Part shown: positions 62,665 to 64,000 of the stretch, in pieces | How positions within the stretch are numbered: position 1 is the stretch's first letter | How the letters are laid out: every line of letters begins with the position of its first letter | Origin: Flavihumibacter soli | GTDB lineage: Bacteria > Bacteroidota > Bacteroidia > Sphingobacteriales > Sphingobacteriaceae | Direction: 5' to 3' | DNA: 64,000 nt | Assembly: GCF_010692725.1 (NCBI RefSeq) | Contig: NZ_JAAFZB010000096.1 | Location: 744,001 to 808,000 of the forward strand | Translations under genes and position numbers: made by a program | Notes under the pieces: model-generated | The model's database searches: none | What the model was told of the DNA's origin: nothing | What the model saw: only the letters and a program-made list of their open reading frames with translations

Positions 62665-63069
62665 ATGACTACGATTATATCAGGAGAGAGCAATCCTCCA
62701 ATCATTTTATCAACAGGGATGTACGACCTTTTGAAAGAGCAGTTGCGCAAGCGCAAACTGAGTAAATACAATGAAAATAAACTTAGCCTGGAACTCAAGT
62801 CTGCAATCCAGGTACTGAAGAGGGAACTTCCTCATGATGTCGTGACGGTAGACCGTTCAGTGCGTGTGAAAGATCTTTCATCCGGCGAAGAGACCAGTTA
62901 TCGGCTGGTGGCCCCGGATAAAGCAAAACGGAAGAACAATACAATTTCAATCTTATCACCGATCGGTGTTGCGATGCTTGGCTACAGGCAGGGGGCAATG
63001 GTGCGTTGGGAAATGCCTGGCGGGATCAGGGAATTTCGAATAGAGGATGTATCCAATCCTGAACATTAA
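62665..63069 (+). CDS. GreA/GreB C-terminal-domain protein (Rnk-like), copy 2
   Basis: A 134-residue paralogue of the previous gene, sharing its order: PIILSTGMYDLLKEQLRKRK helix, VRVKDLSSGEETSYRLVAPD, NNTISILSPIGVAMLGYRQG and VRWEMPGGIREFRIEDVSNP. It too lacks a GreA coiled coil. Tandem copies suggest a recent local duplication or paired roles. The hairpin at 63074 follows. Confidence 0.85.
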   Translation: MTTIISGESNPPIILSTGMYDLLKEQLRKRKLSKYNENKLSLELKSAIQVLKRELPHDVVTVDRSVRVKDLSSGEETSYRLVAPDKAKRKNNTISILSPIGVAMLGYRQGAMVRWEMPGGIREFRIEDVSNPEH

Positions 63070-63073
63070 CAAC

Positions 63074-63121
63074 ATTAGATTTACGGGCTAGCCCCGCATA
63101 TGGAGCTGCCGTAAATCTAAT
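63074..63121. terminator. Hairpin after the Rnk-like genes
   Basis: ATTAGATTTACGG (63074-63086) pairs perfectly with CCGTAAATCTAAT (63109-63121) over a 22-base loop. There is no T-run, so termination is uncertain; it could be an end-of-transcript structure or a protein-binding site. Confidence 0.6.
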
Positions 63122-63163
63122 ATGGAATTTTTAATCTGTCATTTCAACATTAAGACTGGCGGC

Positions 63164-63556
63164 TTATTTCCTGATCAAAAGCTCATGACAGTGTTTCTCG
63201 CCGGACAACTCTTCCAAAATAGTTAATCGTACTTTTCTATACAGATTGAGATAGAAGGACATATATGAAATACGGTTATTGAACAAAAGATATTTGAAAA
63301 GTTCTTCGGAAACCTCCGACTGCAAGGATCTTAAAAATCTTTCGGCATCGTTGTACAGGACGTCAACCAGTGAAAAAGCTTCCTTCGCACCCCGTATAAA
63401 GATCTGAACATTGATAAAATCCTCTTCCTTAAATACAAATTCAACCTTTATATCAGCTGGCAGTACGGGATAGCCGGATAGTTTCCGGATGGCGCCCATA
63501 AAAGCGGTTTTTACTTCTTTTTCCTTTTCTTCTGTCGTACTGATAAATAGTTCCAT
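63164..63556 (-). CDS. Conserved hypothetical protein, 130 aa
   Basis: A 130-residue cytoplasmic protein: STTEEKEKEVKTAFMGAIRK, then VEFVFKEEDFINVQIFIRGA, and a helical tail VSEELFKYLLFNNRISYMSF. It is alpha/beta in character with no recognised motif. It converges on the second Rnk-like gene. Function unknown. Confidence 0.6.
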   Translation of the reverse strand: MELFISTTEEKEKEVKTAFMGAIRKLSGYPVLPADIKVEFVFKEEDFINVQIFIRGAKEAFSLVDVLYNDAERFLRSLQSEVSEELFKYLLFNNRISYMSFYLNLYRKVRLTILEELSGEKHCHELLIRK

Positions 63557-63778
63557 GTCTCGGCTTAAATGTTAATTACTGTTGACCTTAAAGAATCAGC
63601 TGACCCGGAAACAGGGCGCATAGGTAAATGCAGAGTCCTTTATCTTTATTAATTTCCGAATCAGCAGCCTTTAAATTCTGTTCTGTATTACAAGTATGCC
63701 GCAGGCAGATGCAGCCTATTTGCACGGAAACATTTTATTAAAAATAATGCCAGACCTTTATAAATTCTAAAACTCAAT
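63557..63778. other. Divergent intergenic region
   Basis: About 220 bases between two divergent starts. It presumably holds both promoters, but I see no clear TAnnTTTG box. Confidence 0.4.
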
Positions 63779-64000
63779 ATGCCGACGAATTTTGACGCTG
63801 TACTGCGGTACCATACGATTGATCAGTGCCTGCAGAACCGGTACCGAACCTGGACCTGGGAAGAACTTGCGGAGAAATGCACCGACGCCATTATCGACGC
63901 CACGGGTAACCTAAAAAAGGACAGTATCAGCAAGCGAACCATACAGAACGATATCAAGATCATGCGCAGCAATCTTTTGGGATATGAAGCGCCTATAGGA
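63779..64000 (+). CDS. Probable WYL-domain transcriptional regulator, N-terminus (partial)
   Basis: ATG 63779 opens a frame that runs off the window end (74 codons visible). It begins MPTNFDAVLRYHTIDQCLQN and continues with WTWEELAEKCTDAI and KRTIQNDIKIMRSNLLGYEA, a winged-helix DNA-binding layout typical of the N-terminus of Bacteroidota WYL-domain regulators. The rest, including the WYL domain, is outside the window, so the class is inferred. Confidence 0.65.
   Translation, partial: MPTNFDAVLRYHTIDQCLQNRYRTWTWEELAEKCTDAIIDATGNLKKDSISKRTIQNDIKIMRSNLLGYEAPIG

Overview
The window looks like a chromosome segment of a Bacteroidota member, most likely family Sphingobacteriaceae (Pedobacter or Mucilaginibacter relatives). 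The reasons are the protein families present (UpxY-type NusG paralogue, DUF721 next to recF, OstA-like protein, YtxJ plus BshA for bacillithiol, paired PpiC-type isomerases next to MoxR), many short lipoprotein signals, little sign of Shine-Dalgarno sequences, and several matches to the Bacteroidota promoter core TAnnTTTG. Coding density is high. I see no tRNA, rRNA, CRISPR array, prophage or insertion sequence.

Layout. 0-8 kb: a NusG-like antiterminator whose downstream operon lies left of the window, type I asparaginase, TatD nuclease, FKBP lipoprotein, NrnA-type DHH phosphoesterase, Ndk, DUF721 and RecF. 8-15.5 kb: TPR membrane protein, lumazine synthase (RibH), two lipoproteins, YtxJ, OsmC, lipoyl synthase (LipA), an ECF sigma/anti-sigma pair, the NAD(P)HX repair enzyme and an isolated Wza-like exporter. 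15.5-28 kb: UvrA, lytic transglycosylase, an RluB-type pseudouridine synthase with a long charged repeat tail, lactonase-like beta-propeller, BshA, a coiled-coil lipoprotein, a serine hydrolase carrying a GH3 C-terminal-like domain, and a YtcJ-type amidohydrolase. 28-38 kb: a + strand run mutL, two rhomboid proteases, EEP-family hydrolase, cysS; then a histidine-kinase-like protein with a degraded ATP site and a partner exported protein, and an Ntn-type isoaspartyl peptidase. 38-48 kb: a - strand envelope-folding operon (two parvulin-type isomerases, MoxR ATPase), rdgB, an OstA/LptA-like protein and tilS. 48-64 kb: 2OG-Fe(II) oxygenase, DUF421 protein, response regulator, NDH-2-like oxidoreductase, aldo/keto reductase, GH20 hexosaminidase, ABC exporter, SGNH hydrolase, glutamate-synthase-like FMN enzyme, two tandem Rnk/GreA-C-like proteins and the start of a probable WYL-type regulator.

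Most of it is housekeeping: DNA repair and replication (RecF, UvrA, MutL, DUF721), nucleotide hygiene (Ndk, RdgB, NrnA), cofactor supply and repair (RibH, LipA, Nnr), thiol redox (BshA, YtxJ) and envelope biogenesis (OstA, PPIases, lytic transglycosylase, Wza). I found no clearly new multi-gene defence or biosynthetic system. The better leads are smaller: two back-to-back palindromes inside an antisense gene overlap (about 55.55 kb), a dispersed palindromic element present twice, a GAGT-rich converging repeat, two inverted perfect DnaA boxes between genes (about 49.3 kb), a pseudo-histidine-kinase, a serine hydrolase that seems to have lost a GH3 catalytic domain, a MutL with unusual endonuclease motifs, and a possible promoter-microORF-hairpin unit at 61.9 kb.
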